This document shows, one piece after another, positions 27,701 to 35,131 of a stretch of DNA of 41,543 nucleotides. The stretch's first letter is position 1. Each line of letters starts with the position of its first letter. The notes below the pieces were generated by a model. The model worked only from the letters and a program-made list of their open reading frames with translations. It had not been told where the DNA came from and searched no databases. The translations under genes and the position numbers were made by a program. This DNA is from Camelimonas lactis (GTDB taxonomy: Bacteria > Pseudomonadota > Alphaproteobacteria > Rhizobiales > Beijerinckiaceae), in assembly GCF_004342915.1 (NCBI RefSeq), contig NZ_SLWL01000020.1, positions 1 through 41,543 on the forward strand, written 5' to 3'.

Positions 27701-28220
27701 GCGGATCGCCCATGTGCTGCATCACAAGGTGTCCGTGACGTCGACGCCGGGGCGCGGCTCGCTGTTCGCCGTGACGATGCCGGTGCGTGAGCCGGTGGCG
27801 ACGCCGGATTCCGCCCGCCCGGCGCCGCCGCCGACGACGCCCCTCACCGGCATGCGCATTCTCGCCATCGACAATGAGCCGGCCATCCTGGAGGGCATGC
27901 GCGCCCTGCTGGAAGGCTGGGGCTGCGAAGTGGCGGCGGGCGGCAGCCTGGAGGAGGCCAACCGGGTCATCGGCGCGCGCCGCTTCGCGCCGGACATCGT
28001 CATCGCCGACTACCATCTGGATGAGGGCGACGGGCTGGAGGCGATCACCCGTCTGCGCTGGCGGCTGGGGCCGGGTCTGCACGCCGTGCTGCTGACCGCC
28101 GACCGCTCGCCGGAGGTGCGGGCGGAAGCGCAGAAGAAAAACGCCCACGTGCTGCACAAACCGCTGAAGCCGGCGGCCCTGCGCGCCCTGCTGACCCAGT
28201 GGCGGGCGCGGATGGAATAA
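24720..28220 (+). CDS. Hybrid sensor histidine kinase with N-terminal sodium:solute symporter domain
   Basis: 1166 residues. Residues 1 to about 500 form a 12-13-helix sodium:solute symporter (PutP-like) module, starting MPDSWMVIAAALLYLCALFG. A PAS domain (about 640-760; GITILDHDMRILAWNQAF) and a short coiled coil (LEKRVEERTQELM) follow. The HisKA domain carries His814 in AASHDILQPLN, the HATPase has NLISNAIKYTP and the G-boxes DTGLGIP and GLGLGLSI, and the C-terminal receiver has phospho-acceptor Asp1097 in IADYHLDEGDG. This architecture is known in NahK/ErcS'- and CbrA-like kinases that sense nutrients or respiratory state. No separate regulator gene is adjacent. AGGAG precedes the ATG. Confidence 0.95.
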   Translation: MPDSWMVIAAALLYLCALFGVAWFCDRRGEHWLDGRLRVFIYPLTIAVYCTSWTFYGSVGFAARSGLDFLMIYIGPALALVLGARLIMRIIALSRAQNITSVADFVAARYGKSQKVAAVVALIAVTGSVPYIALQLKAVSVSLTTFLVAIDGKTAPWMGWISVMAAGVLALFAMAFGARRVDATEHQQGLVAAIAVESIVKLAAFLAVGLFITYVMFGGVADIVARADAISPMRFLEMTSSPLDLAALLLLSACAALLLPRQFHMMVVENRRAADAPRMAWMFAAYLALINLFVIPIALAGISMFPTAVDRDMTLLQLPLHAGAGWVALLAFIGGLSAATAMVIVDSVALAIMISNDLVMPVLLRWRSARAARGLHIRSGMGPVVLGIRRCAIVAVMALAWFYNENAANAALAATGLLSFAAIAQIAPPFIGGLIWRRGTALGAVAGLGVGWLAWAWMLLLPAIADPQSLGGSFLTGPFGLRIINPAVLTGAGPENITPGVLWSLGLNIVFYVTCSLLRPASAIERLQAYAFRSPEPRMSQSPMPVRGVATFDDLYDAVTRYLGEDRARSAFAGFNATRQEPARGPAPADIQTIRFAEHLLASVIGAASSRLMLSLLNSSDKLSSSTAMALLDDASAAIQYNRDVLQNALDHAQQGITILDHDMRILAWNQAFVDLYDLPPDFVRVGVGLDAVVTFNATRGAYGPGHVDDLVADRLASLLSDGPPARVKLFPGESVIEIRSNKLPGGGFVTTYTEVTREVEAEEALEAAYATLEKRVEERTQELMRLNVALTKAKSAADEANQSKTRFLAAASHDILQPLNAARLYAAALVERPEGAGEARPMIDNIVSSLDAVEEILTALLDISRLDAGQMRAEFSIFPIGPLLDQLQREFAPMAREKGLKLTVLPSSLHVRSDRRLLRRLLQNLISNAIKYTPSGKVLVGCRRHGDRLRVAVADTGLGIPESKQRLIFREFQRLDQGMREARGLGLGLSIVERIAHVLHHKVSVTSTPGRGSLFAVTMPVREPVATPDSARPAPPPTTPLTGMRILAIDNEPAILEGMRALLEGWGCEVAAGGSLEEANRVIGARRFAPDIVIADYHLDEGDGLEAITRLRWRLGPGLHAVLLTADRSPEVRAEAQKKNAHVLHKPLKPAALRALLTQWRARME

Positions 28221-28416
28221 AGCGCAGGGCGCGCCGCAACGTCGCCGCGCGTTTTCCCGAGATGATTTGTGGGGCTGCCCGAGGGGGAAACCGTGTGGGC
28301 GCCGCCGCGAAACGGCCGAACCGGGACGGCGGCAAAATTGGCCACGGATCTGTACACGCACGCAGCATGTAAAGATCGCGGTATTTTCAAAAGACTGAAG
28401 TTCAGTGCTTCAAAAA
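28221..28416. other. Convergent intergenic region, no gene seen
   Basis: About 200 bases between the kinase stop and the terminator of the beta-oxidation operon. AT content rises around 28330-28420. No coding frame or RNA motif could be supported. Confidence 0.45.
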
Positions 28417-28446
28417 TAACGCCGCAACGGTTGCCCGCTGCGGCGT
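28417..28446 (-). terminator. Rho-independent terminator of the beta-oxidation operon
   Basis: ACGCCGCA (28419-28426) pairs with TGCGGCGT (28439-28446). On the minus strand the stem is followed by TATTTTTGAAG, a U-rich tail. It lies about 28 bases past the fadB-type stop codon at 28474. Confidence 0.85.
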
Positions 28447-28473
28447 CATGTGTCCGATCGGGATGGCGGCGCC

Positions 28474-30675
28474 TCAGGCGGCGGCGGCCTGGAGCTTCGG
28501 ATAATAGGAGCCGCCGTCCTTCGCCATCTGGCGAAGCTGGGCGTTGGGGGTGAAGCGTTCGCCGTAAGTTGCGGCCAGGCGGTCGCACAGGGCGACGAAC
28601 GCCGGCGCGCCCATGCCGTCGATATAGGATAGCACGCCGCCGGTGAACGGGGCGAAGCCGAAGCCAATGATCGAGCCGACGTCGGCCTCGCGCGGGTCGG
28701 TGACGATGCCTTCCCCGAAGCTGCGCGCCGCCTCCAGCGCCTGGACGACCAGCAGGCGTTGCTTCAGTTCGGTCACGTCCAGCGTATCGGGATCAAGCCT
28801 GGTTTTCTGCAACTTCGCCAGGCCCGGCCACAGCTGCTTCTGGCCCTTTTCGGGATAGTCGTAAAAGCCCTTGCCGTTCTTGCGGCCAAGACGCCCCTCG
28901 CCTTCCACCATGGTTTCCAGCAACGCCAGCTGGTCGGGATCGACCGCGTCGTCGCCAGCTTCTGCCTTCGTGGCGCGGGCAATGCGCAGGCCGAGATCCA
29001 GCGCCACCTCGTCATTGAGCGCCAGCGGTCCCACCGGCATGCCGGCCATGCGGCCGACATTCTCGATCATTGCCGGCGGCACGCCTTCCAGCAGCATGCG
29101 ATGGCCTTCCTGGACATAGGCGCCGACGCAGCGGTTGGCGAAGAAGCCGCGCGCATCGTTGACGACGATCGGCGTCTTGCGGATGGCGCGGACGTAATCC
29201 ATGGCCGTGGCCAGGGCCCTGTCGCCGGTCTGCCGGCCAATGATCAGCTCGACCAGCAGCATCTTCTCCACCGGCGAGAAGAAATGGATGCCGATGAAGT
29301 TGGCCGGACGCGACGAGGCCTTCGCCAGACCGCTGATCGGCAGGGTCGAGGTGTTGGAGGCGAAGATGACGTCGTCGCCGATCACGCTCTCGACCCTGGC
29401 GATCACCTCGGCCTTGACCTTCGGATCCTCGAACACCGCCTCGATCACCAGATCGCAGCCGGCCAGCGCCGCATAGTCGGGCGTCGCGGTGATGCGGTCC
29501 AGCAGGGCGGCTTTGGTTTCGGCGGTGGCGCGACCCTTGCGGATCTGCGCGTCGATCTGCGCTTCGGCATGGGCCTTGCCCCTGTCGGCGGCGGCCTGGT
29601 CGCGGTCAACCAGCACCACCTCCATGCCGGCCTGAGCGCTGACATAAGCGATGCCGGCCCCCATGAAGCCGGCGCCAACGACGCCAAGCTTGCGCAGCTT
29701 TGATTTCTCCACGCCCTTCGGCCGGCGGGCGCCCTTGTTCAGCTCGCCCATGGAGATGAACAGCGAACGGATCATCGCCGCCGCTTCCGGCGTGCGCAGG
29801 ATGTGGGCGAAGTAACGGCTCTCGACCTGCAGGGCGAGATCCATCGGCAGTTGCAGGCCCTCATAGACGCTGGCCAGGATCGCCTTCGCCGCCGGGTAAT
29901 TGTCGTAGGTTTCCTTGCGGTAGATGGCGTTGGCGGCCGGGAACACCTGCATGCCGACGGGCGAGAACACCTTGCCGGAGGGGTTCTTGAAGCCCTTGAC
30001 GTCCCACGGGGCGACGCCCTTGCCGCCGCCAAGTATCCAGGCCCTGGCTTTGGCGATCACCTCACCCGGCGCGGCGGTTTCATGAACCAAGCCCATGGTT
30101 TTGGCCATGGACGGCTTGATCTGCTGGCCCTTGAACAGGAATTGCAGGGCGTCCGGCGTCGCCATCAGGCGGGCGATGCGCTGCGTGCCGCCACCACCAG
30201 GGAACAGGCCCACCTGGACTTCCGGCAGCCCCACCTTTGTGGCGCCGTCGTCGGCCATGACGCGGTAGTGGCAGGCGAGCACCAGCTCGAAACCGCCGCC
30301 GAGGGCGAGGCCGCGAATGGCGGCGGCCACCGGCTTGCCGCAGGTTTCCAGGCGACGATACAGCTGCGACAGGCGGCGGGTTTCGCCGAAAAAGACGCGC
30401 ATGGCCTCTTCCGGGTCGCCTTTTGCGGCGCGCTGTTCGAATTCGACGCGGGCGCCCTGCAACATGTTGAGGTCGGCGCCGGCGGAGAAATTGTCCTTGC
30501 CGGATGTGATCACCGCGCCCTTGATGGCGTCGTCGGACGCAATGCGGTCGATCACCGCCGACAGCTCCTGCATCATCGCCAGGGTGATGACGTTCATGGG
30601 CGCGCCGGGTTGATCCCAGGTGACGAGCGCAACGCCGTCGGCGTCGACGTCGATGCGGAATTCCTTGAGACTCAT
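28474..30675 (-). CDS. fadB: Multifunctional enoyl-CoA hydratase / 3-hydroxyacyl-CoA dehydrogenase (FadB/FadJ type)
   Basis: 733 residues. It hydrates trans-2-enoyl-CoA and oxidises the 3-hydroxyacyl-CoA with NAD in fatty-acid beta-oxidation. The N-terminal crotonase part has [22 protein letters not shown] and [17 protein letters not shown] with the two catalytic Glu. The dehydrogenase part begins at [22 protein letters not shown] near 335 and carries ASNTSTLPI and [12 protein letters not shown] with the catalytic His; the C-terminal HCDH domain repeats follow. ATG 30675 has GGAGAC upstream. It is the last gene of the operon, 50 bases after the thiolase. Confidence 0.97.
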   Translation of the reverse strand: MSLKEFRIDVDADGVALVTWDQPGAPMNVITLAMMQELSAVIDRIASDDAIKGAVITSGKDNFSAGADLNMLQGARVEFEQRAAKGDPEEAMRVFFGETRRLSQLYRRLETCGKPVAAAIRGLALGGGFELVLACHYRVMADDGATKVGLPEVQVGLFPGGGGTQRIARLMATPDALQFLFKGQQIKPSMAKTMGLVHETAAPGEVIAKARAWILGGGKGVAPWDVKGFKNPSGKVFSPVGMQVFPAANAIYRKETYDNYPAAKAILASVYEGLQLPMDLALQVESRYFAHILRTPEAAAMIRSLFISMGELNKGARRPKGVEKSKLRKLGVVGAGFMGAGIAYVSAQAGMEVVLVDRDQAAADRGKAHAEAQIDAQIRKGRATAETKAALLDRITATPDYAALAGCDLVIEAVFEDPKVKAEVIARVESVIGDDVIFASNTSTLPISGLAKASSRPANFIGIHFFSPVEKMLLVELIIGRQTGDRALATAMDYVRAIRKTPIVVNDARGFFANRCVGAYVQEGHRMLLEGVPPAMIENVGRMAGMPVGPLALNDEVALDLGLRIARATKAEAGDDAVDPDQLALLETMVEGEGRLGRKNGKGFYDYPEKGQKQLWPGLAKLQKTRLDPDTLDVTELKQRLLVVQALEAARSFGEGIVTDPREADVGSIIGFGFAPFTGGVLSYIDGMGAPAFVALCDRLAATYGERFTPNAQLRQMAKDGGSYYPKLQAAAA

Positions 30676-30725
30676 TGGCTGTCTCCTGCTTTCCTGTACC
30701 GGAGGCTGTGGCCTCGCAACCAGCG

Positions 30726-31934
30726 TCAGACGCGCTCGATGATGGTGGCCGTGCCCATGCCGGCGCCGATGCACAGCGTGACGAGGGCGGTCTGTTTGCC
30801 GGTGCGCTCCAGCTCGTCCAGGGCCGTGCCCAGGATCATGGCGCCGGTGGCGCCGAGGGGGTGGCCCATGGCGATGGCGCCGCCATTCGGGTTCATGATC
30901 GCCGGGTCAATGTCGAAGGCCTGGAGGTAGCGCAGCACCACCGAGGCGAAAGCCTCGTTCAGCTCGAACAGGTCGATATCGCTGATCGCCATGCCGGCGT
31001 GGGCCAGCAGCTTTTTCGTTACGTCCACCGGGCCGGTGAGCATGATCGCCGGCTCCGAGCCGATATTGGCGAAGGCGCGGATGCGGGCGCGCGGCTTCAG
31101 CCCGGCTTTTTCACCGGCCTCCCTGTTGCCGATCAGCACGGCGGCGGCGCCGTCGACGATGCCGGAGGAATTGCCGGCGTGATGGACGTAATTGATGCGC
31201 TCGATTTCCGGGTGGGCCTGGATGGCGACGGAATCGAAACCGGCCATGCCGGCGAGCTGGGCGAACGACGGCTGCAACTGCGCCAGCGACTGCATGTCGG
31301 CGTTGGGACGCATATGCTCATCGCAGTCGAGGATGGTGACGCCGTTGAGGTCGCGCACCGGCGTGACGGATCTGGCGAACCGGCCCTCCGCCCAGGCCGC
31401 CGCCGCCCGTTGCTGGCTCTGCACCGCGTAAGCGTCAACATCGTCGCGGCTGAAGCCATATTTGGTGGCGATCAGGTCAGCCGAGACGCCCTGGGGCATG
31501 AAATAGGACTTGATGGCGATGGCGGGGTCCATGGGCCAGGCGCCGCCCGAGGCGCCCATGCCGACGCGGCTCATGGATTCAACGCCGCCGCCGATGGTCA
31601 TGTCGTGCTGGCCTGCCATCACCTGGGCGGCGGCGAAATTCACCGAGTCGAGGCCGGATGCGCAGAAACGGTTGATCTGCACGCCAGGCACGTGATTGCC
31701 GTAATCGGCGGCGAGCGCGGCGGCGCGGGCGATGTCGCTGCCCGCCTCGCCCACCGGATCGACGCAGCCCATGACCACGTCGTCAACCAGCTTCGTATCG
31801 AGATTGTTGCGCTCGCGGATGGCGCCCAGCACCGTCGTCGCCAGCTTGAGGGTAGAGCACTCGTGCAGGGCGCCGTCCTTTTTGCCGCGACCACGCGGCG
31901 TGCGAACGGCGTCATAAATATATGCTTCAGCCAT
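30726..31934 (-). CDS. Acetyl-CoA C-acyltransferase (thiolase)
   Basis: 402 residues. It cleaves 3-ketoacyl-CoA with CoA in the last beta-oxidation step. The nucleophile Cys is in [13 protein letters not shown] near residue 90, the His in [18 protein letters not shown], and the second catalytic Cys in [14 protein letters not shown] near the C-terminus. This type ([25 protein letters not shown]) commonly pairs with FadB-like enzymes in alphaproteobacteria. ATG 31934 has GGAGG upstream. It is the middle gene of the acyl-CoA dehydrogenase, thiolase, fadB operon. Confidence 0.96.
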   Translation of the reverse strand: MAEAYIYDAVRTPRGRGKKDGALHECSTLKLATTVLGAIRERNNLDTKLVDDVVMGCVDPVGEAGSDIARAAALAADYGNHVPGVQINRFCASGLDSVNFAAAQVMAGQHDMTIGGGVESMSRVGMGASGGAWPMDPAIAIKSYFMPQGVSADLIATKYGFSRDDVDAYAVQSQQRAAAAWAEGRFARSVTPVRDLNGVTILDCDEHMRPNADMQSLAQLQPSFAQLAGMAGFDSVAIQAHPEIERINYVHHAGNSSGIVDGAAAVLIGNREAGEKAGLKPRARIRAFANIGSEPAIMLTGPVDVTKKLLAHAGMAISDIDLFELNEAFASVVLRYLQAFDIDPAIMNPNGGAIAMGHPLGATGAMILGTALDELERTGKQTALVTLCIGAGMGTATIIERV

Positions 31935-32012
31935 GACCGGCCTCCGGAATGAACCGCGACGCGATTTCAGGCGCCAGATCGCGCGGCAGGAAATGCGTCA
32001 GATCAACGTGGT

Positions 32013-32036
32013 GGAGCGTCGCCCGCGCGACGCTCC
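32013..32036 (-). other. Intra-operon stem-loop between acyl-CoA dehydrogenase and thiolase genes
   Basis: GGAGCGTCGC and GCGACGCTCC form a perfect 10-bp stem with a 4-base loop in the 144-base gap. No U-tract follows. It could be an mRNA processing or stabilising element that sets different expression of the two genes. Confidence 0.45.
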
Positions 32037-32078
32037 TGCTCTTCGCCCGGGTCCCCGTGTCCCCGGGCTCCTGGCGGC

Positions 32079-33872
32079 TCAGAACGCCTCGGCGGGCAAC
32101 GCCATCACCGCGTCGGCGCCGGCGGAAATGCGGGCCAGCTGGGCGCCGGTTTCCGGCAGCATGCGCTGGGCGTAGAAATCGGCCAGCACGAACTTGGCTT
32201 CCAGCGCCGGCGTCAGGGTTTCGCCCGCCGCTTTTTTGGCGTGCAGCGCTTTCAGGATCTTCGCCCACATGTAGCCGATGGCGACCAGACCAAGCATGTG
32301 CATGTAATCGGTGCTGCCGGCGCCGGCGTTGTCCGGGTTCTTCAGGCCATTTTGCATGAACCACATGGTGGCCTGCTGCAGGTGGCCGGCGGATTTACCC
32401 AGCGCCTTCAGGAACGGGGCCAGCTTTTCATCGGCTTCGTTCTCACTGACGAACTGCTGCAATTCGCCGAAGAAGGCCATGGCGGCGCGGCCGCCGTTGC
32501 GCGGCAGCTTGCGGCCCACCAGGTCCAGCGCCTGGATGCCGTTGGCGCCCTCATAGATCATGGCGATGCGGGCGTCGCGAACGAACTGCTCGGCCCCCGT
32601 TTCCACGATATACCCGTGGCCGCCGAACATCTGCTGGGCCTTCACCGCATTGTCGAAGCCAACGTCAGTGAGCACGCCCTTCAGCACCGGCGTCATCAGG
32701 CCGAGCACCTCATCCGCCGCTTCCGCCGTCGCCTTGTCCGGCGAGCGGTGGGCGATGTCGGCCTTCAGCGCGTTCCACAGCACGAAGGCGCGGGCGCCCT
32801 CGTTGAAGGCGCGGATGGAGAGCAGGGTGCGGCGCACATCCGGATGAACGATGATTGGATCGGCGGGCTTGTCGGCGGCCTTGACGCCGGTGAGGGCGCG
32901 CCCCTGCAGCCGCTCTTTCGCGTATTGGGCGGCGTTCTGGTAGGCGACCTCGGACTGGGCCAGCCCCTGGATGGCGACGCCGAGGCGGGCCTCGTTCATC
33001 ATCACGAACATGGCGTTCAGGCCGCGATTTTCCTCGCCGACCAGCCAGGCTGTGGCGCCATCATAATTCATGACGCAGGTGGCGTTGCCGTGAATGCCCA
33101 TCTTGTGTTCGATGGAGCCGCAGCTGACGGCGTTGCGCGCGCCCGGCGTTCCATCGGCGTTGAGCAGGAACTTTGGCGCGACAAACAGGGAAATGCCCTT
33201 GACGCCCTCCGGAGCGCCCTCGATGCGGGCCAGCACCAGGTGAACGATGTTTTCCGTCAGGTCATGCTCGCCGGCGGAGATGAAAATCTTCGTGCCGGTG
33301 ATGCGGAAGCTGCCGTCCGGCTGGCGCGCGGCTTTCGTTTTCAGCAGGCCAAGATCCGTGCCGCAGTGGGGCTCGGTGAGGTTCATGGTGCCGGTCCATT
33401 TGCCGGACAGCATGTTGGGCAGCCACGTCTGCTTCTGTTCATCGGAGCCATGCACATACAGCGCCGCGGCGGCGCCCATGGTCAGGCCCGGATACATGGC
33501 GAAAGCCATGTTGGCGGAGGACGAAAATTCGTTGATGGCGGCGGCGACGGTGTGCGGCAGGCCCTGCCCGCCGTATTCGGGGCTGGCGGCGAGCCCCATC
33601 CAGCCGCCGGCGGCGAATTCCGCATAAGCTTCCCGGAAGCCCTTCGGCGTGGCGACCGACCCGTCCTCGGCGCGGCGGCAGCCTTCCTGGTCGCCAGAGG
33701 CGTTGAGCGGTTGCAGGACTTCCTCGCAGACCCGGGCGCCCTCGACCAGGATGGCCTCCACCAGTTCGGGCGACGCATCCGCGAAGCCGGGCAGATTGCC
33801 ATACTGTTCGATGTTCAGGACATCCCGCAGCAGGAACATCACGTCATCAACGGGCGCCTTGTAGGTGGACAT
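32079..33872 (-). CDS. Acyl-CoA dehydrogenase (FadE-type, long form)
   Basis: 597 residues. It oxidises acyl-CoA to enoyl-CoA with FAD, the first step of beta-oxidation. The sequence begins MSTYKAPVDDVMFLLRDVLN, typical of the roughly 600-residue alphaproteobacterial form with an extra N-terminal segment and a C-terminal extension. Middle-domain NLTEPHCGTDLG and KIFISAGEHDLTENIVHLVLAR are present, and the catalytic Glu is in MIYEGANGIQALDLVGRK. ATG 33872 with AGGAG upstream was chosen over a TTG two codons earlier. It is first in the operon with thiolase and fadB, and a MerR regulator lies 525 bases upstream. Confidence 0.95.
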   Translation of the reverse strand: MSTYKAPVDDVMFLLRDVLNIEQYGNLPGFADASPELVEAILVEGARVCEEVLQPLNASGDQEGCRRAEDGSVATPKGFREAYAEFAAGGWMGLAASPEYGGQGLPHTVAAAINEFSSSANMAFAMYPGLTMGAAAALYVHGSDEQKQTWLPNMLSGKWTGTMNLTEPHCGTDLGLLKTKAARQPDGSFRITGTKIFISAGEHDLTENIVHLVLARIEGAPEGVKGISLFVAPKFLLNADGTPGARNAVSCGSIEHKMGIHGNATCVMNYDGATAWLVGEENRGLNAMFVMMNEARLGVAIQGLAQSEVAYQNAAQYAKERLQGRALTGVKAADKPADPIIVHPDVRRTLLSIRAFNEGARAFVLWNALKADIAHRSPDKATAEAADEVLGLMTPVLKGVLTDVGFDNAVKAQQMFGGHGYIVETGAEQFVRDARIAMIYEGANGIQALDLVGRKLPRNGGRAAMAFFGELQQFVSENEADEKLAPFLKALGKSAGHLQQATMWFMQNGLKNPDNAGAGSTDYMHMLGLVAIGYMWAKILKALHAKKAAGETLTPALEAKFVLADFYAQRMLPETGAQLARISAGADAVMALPAEAF

Positions 33873-34397
33873 GGGCAACTCCTGTGGGGCGAGCGCGCGT
33901 CGCCCAAGCGTCTTCGGGTCCGCCGGAACGGCAATGCCCCGCCGCCCCTTGCAGGGGTATCCCGGGGGCGGAGAGCAGATAGTTCACATATAAACCATCT
34001 GCGAACCGCCTTAAAGGCCCGCAAACGCAAAAAGCCGCCGCGCCCGCTGGCGATTGCAGTGGCGATGGCGACGGGGCATGCACCGCCGTGGCGCAAACAT
34101 GTCTGATTACAATGACGTTTTTGCGGTCTATCGTCAGACGCGCGGCGCGCCCCTGACTTTGGTCGCAGATGACGGGAGTGGATCGCTCCCACCCACGCCG
34201 CCACGGATGCCCCGCAGCGCCACGATCGCGGCAACGTCCGGCGCCAACTGGCGCGCTGTCGGGGACGCAAAGACAAAGGGCCGCCTTCCGGCGACCCCTT
34301 CATGTATGTGCACTGGCATGTATGCGCGAACTGGCGGCGGCTCTTTACCCATTACGGGACAGGACAGGACCCACGGCCGGCAAGCCAACCGTCGCCG
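33873..34397. other. Upstream region of the beta-oxidation operon, no gene seen
   Basis: 525 bases. An imperfect inverted repeat at 33975-34002 is the likely regulatory site. A weak hairpin near 34279-34302, with U-rich sequence on the minus strand, may terminate merR transcription. Reading frames in the remainder lack ribosome binding sites. Confidence 0.5.
33975..34002 (-). promoter_or_regulatory. 28-bp imperfect palindrome, candidate MerR site upstream of the beta-oxidation operon
   Basis: GCAGATAGTT (33975-33984) and AACCATCTGC (33993-34002) match as inverted repeats at 9 of 10 positions around CACATATA. The 9-mer GCAGATAGT recurs at 35009-35017 upstream of the merR gene. The TATA-rich centre fits a promoter spacer as used by MerR proteins. 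Function is inferred. Confidence 0.5.
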
Positions 34398-34868
34398 TTA
34401 GAGCTTGAGGCGGGCCACATGCGCGCGGCTGGCTTCCAGTTCGGTGATCGCGGCTTCGATATCGCGCTTCTGTGCTTCGAGGTGTCTGATCTGTTCGCTG
34501 ATCTGGTCGACGGACAGGCGCAAGGTCAATCCGTTGGACGCGGAGTTGAAATCACCCTCGTTCCGCTCGATCATGCCGGCGATTTCACCGAGCGTGAAAC
34601 CAAGCTGCTTGCCTTTCAGGATAATGGCGAGACGCTCACGATCCCGATCGCTGTACAGGCGGACCGCGCCGCGCCGGCCCGGGCGCAACAGCCCCTTGTC
34701 TTCATAGAAACGCAGGGCGCGCAGCGTCACCCCGAAGTCCCGCGCAAGATCACCGATCAGATAGTAACCAGCGGTGTTGGCGGCGTCCGCGCCCTTGTCT
34801 ACATGCCTGGATTGCCCCGACGCAATGGAATGACTTGCATGGAGCTGATGAACGACTTCGTGGTTCAC
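34398..34868 (-). CDS. MerR-family transcriptional regulator
   Basis: 156 residues from GTG 34868. The helix-turn-helix is YYLIGDLARDFGVTLRALRFYEDKGLLRPGRRGAVRLYSDRDRERL, with the family RALRFYEDKGLL signature. The dimerisation coiled coil (RLSVDQISEQIRHLEAQKRDIEAAITELEASRAHV) closes the protein. No Cys-rich metal site is present, so an organic or acyl-CoA ligand is more likely. MerR proteins beside acyl-CoA dehydrogenase/thiolase operons regulate fatty or branched-chain acyl catabolism in related bacteria. The GTG start has GGGGGGG upstream; the frame is open to an ATG at 34955 that has no ribosome binding site. The N-terminal extension is unusually long. Confidence 0.88.
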   Translation of the reverse strand: MNHEVVHQLHASHSIASGQSRHVDKGADAANTAGYYLIGDLARDFGVTLRALRFYEDKGLLRPGRRGAVRLYSDRDRERLAIILKGKQLGFTLGEIAGMIERNEGDFNSASNGLTLRLSVDQISEQIRHLEAQKRDIEAAITELEASRAHVARLKL

Positions 34869-34999
34869 AATAATCCCCCCCACAGGAATGTGCGCGTAAA
34901 TATCGTCGCTCAATTTTCTGTGATCCGCAACCGCAACGTCATGCTTCCGTTGCATGCATGGGCGGGGGAAGCGGCGGTTATCCCGTTAACACTTCATTT

Positions 35000-35017
35000 A
35001 CTATCTTTGCAGATAGT
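35000..35017. promoter_or_regulatory. 18-bp palindrome in the merR/Sel1 gene divergent region
   Basis: ACTATCT-TTGC-AGATAGT is a perfect 7-4-7 inverted repeat between the leftward merR and the rightward Sel1-repeat gene. Its right half, GCAGATAGT, repeats the half-site seen at 33975 before the beta-oxidation operon, suggesting MerR autoregulation. Confidence 0.55.
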
Positions 35018-35131
35018 GGAGACACACAGGCCTGCATGCCGGCGATGCGCCGGGGAACCGCCTGAAAACCTTGAATTTCAATAGCTTGCACGGGCAGCGA
35101 CACAATTGCCGCGCCAGCAGGATGGCGAACC

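Noticed and set aside
32241-34106. 621-codon open frame on the plus strand
   Set aside because: Antisense shadow of the acyl-CoA dehydrogenase gene extended by GC-rich flanks.
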